A DNA stretch of 27,301 bases from an uncultured Acetatifactor sp. (GTDB lineage Bacteria > Bacillota > Clostridia > Lachnospirales > Lachnospiraceae). The stretch is from NCBI GenBank assembly GCA_910578215.1, contig CAJTPH010000008.1, positions 1 to 27,301 of the forward strand, read 5' to 3'. A model generated the notes under the pieces. That model had not been told where the DNA came from. It did not search any database and worked only from the letters and a program-made list of their open reading frames with translations. Shown here piece by piece: positions 26,877-27,301 of this stretch. Positions within the stretch are counted from its first letter, which is position 1; every line of letters starts with the position of its first letter. The position numbers and the translations under genes were made by a program.

Positions 26877-27301
26877 TTAGAAGATTCTTCTGATAGCCAG
26901 AATCGTCCTGTAATCCGCCTTTGATACGATAATTCCCACCTTTTTATTCGACGCGTGCACGATCTGACCGTCCCCGATGTAAAGCGCCACATGACCCGAA
27001 TAACAGATCAGGTCTCCGGGCTGGGCATTCTCAAGCCCATCCACCGCATAGCCCTGGGTTCGGTCTGACGCAGAGGAGTGGGGCAGTTTCACGCCGAAAT
27101 TCGCATATACGCTCATGACAAACCCGGAGCAGTCCGCTCCCTTTGTCAGGCTGGTTCCGCCGTAAACATAGGGATTACCTACAAACTGCAGCGCGTATTC
27201 CGCGACTGCGACACCCATTTCGCTGCCCTCGCCCACAGTATAATTTTGGGCATTCTGGGCTGCCTGTGCGGCCTTCTTTGCCTCTGCGGCTTTTGCGGCG
27301 G
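26877..27301 (-). CDS. NlpC/P60 family peptidoglycan hydrolase, 3' part
   Basis: Secreted cell-wall endopeptidase; only the last ~141 codons are in the window and the 5' end lies beyond 27301. The papain-like domain is complete: YALQFVGNPYVYGG, the catalytic Cys in ADCSGFV, the catalytic His in YSGHVALYIG, and the third polar position at IVHASNK. Upstream of the domain the frame continues as an Ala/Lys/Gln-rich linker (AAKAAEAKKAAQ) to the window edge, typical for these enzymes, which usually carry a signal peptide and coiled-coil or SH3 domains before it. The internal GTG near 27236 is not a start. Confidence 0.93.
   Translation of the reverse strand, partial: AAKAAEAKKAAQAAQNAQNYTVGEGSEMGVAVAEYALQFVGNPYVYGGTSLTKGADCSGFVMSVYANFGVKLPHSSASDRTQGYAVDGLENAQPGDLICYSGHVALYIGDGQIVHASNKKVGIIVSKADYRTILAIRRIF

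Overview
The window looks like chromosome of a Gram-positive Clostridia species, most likely Lachnospiraceae. The evidence is strong AGGAGG-type ribosome sites, TTGAAA/TATAAT promoters, long-form HPF next to an M23 peptidase and an NlpC/P60 hydrolase, and palindromic intergenic repeats of a kind common in that family. Taxonomy is inferred from gene content and style, not from a marker gene.

Left part (1-7.4 kb): a palindromic repeat; an acetyltransferase (GNAT) and the replication-repair ATPase RarA, probably co-transcribed; a methyl-accepting chemotaxis protein with its own clear promoter; a convergent, slightly overlapping membrane protein of unknown function; a second repeat cluster; and a two-gene unit of an XRE repressor and a membrane protein.

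Middle (7.6-24.2 kb): an accessory, defence-type region, all on the minus strand. It opens with a two-gene cassette that I read as a Kiwa anti-phage system (KwaB-like soluble protein and KwaA-like four-helix membrane protein, overlapping ATGA). Next come a structured intergenic repeat, an AT-rich HTH/ankyrin-like protein, a remnant of a DUF1016 (YhcG-type) nuclease and a broken 3' end of an M23 peptidase gene. The region then holds a RhuM-family gene and a tightly coupled four-gene operon: a protein with a CoiA-like zinc N-terminus, a coiled-coil protein with a degenerate ATPase-like C-terminus, an unknown 342-residue protein, and a 1751-residue DEAH helicase with a DUF1998-type C-terminus. 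This operon is the main discovery candidate. It resembles Druantia in having a giant DUF1998 helicase as last gene after several unknown genes, but no DruA, methylase or other marker is visible.

The 12.4-kb block from 11,752 to 24,206 is bracketed by direct repeats: the last ~250 bp of the M23 gene occur at both ends, about 93% identical, with a 27-bp perfect match exactly at the breakpoint. This suggests that the block inserted into the M23 gene and brought a replacement 3' end with it.

Right part (24.2-27.3 kb): the intact M23 peptidase, a terminator, long-form HPF with a good promoter, an AT-rich gap with a cluster of DnaA-box-like 9-mers, a 72-bp tandem repeat whose relative occurs as a single copy at 5.74 kb, a terminator, and the 3' part of an NlpC/P60 hydrolase that runs off the window.
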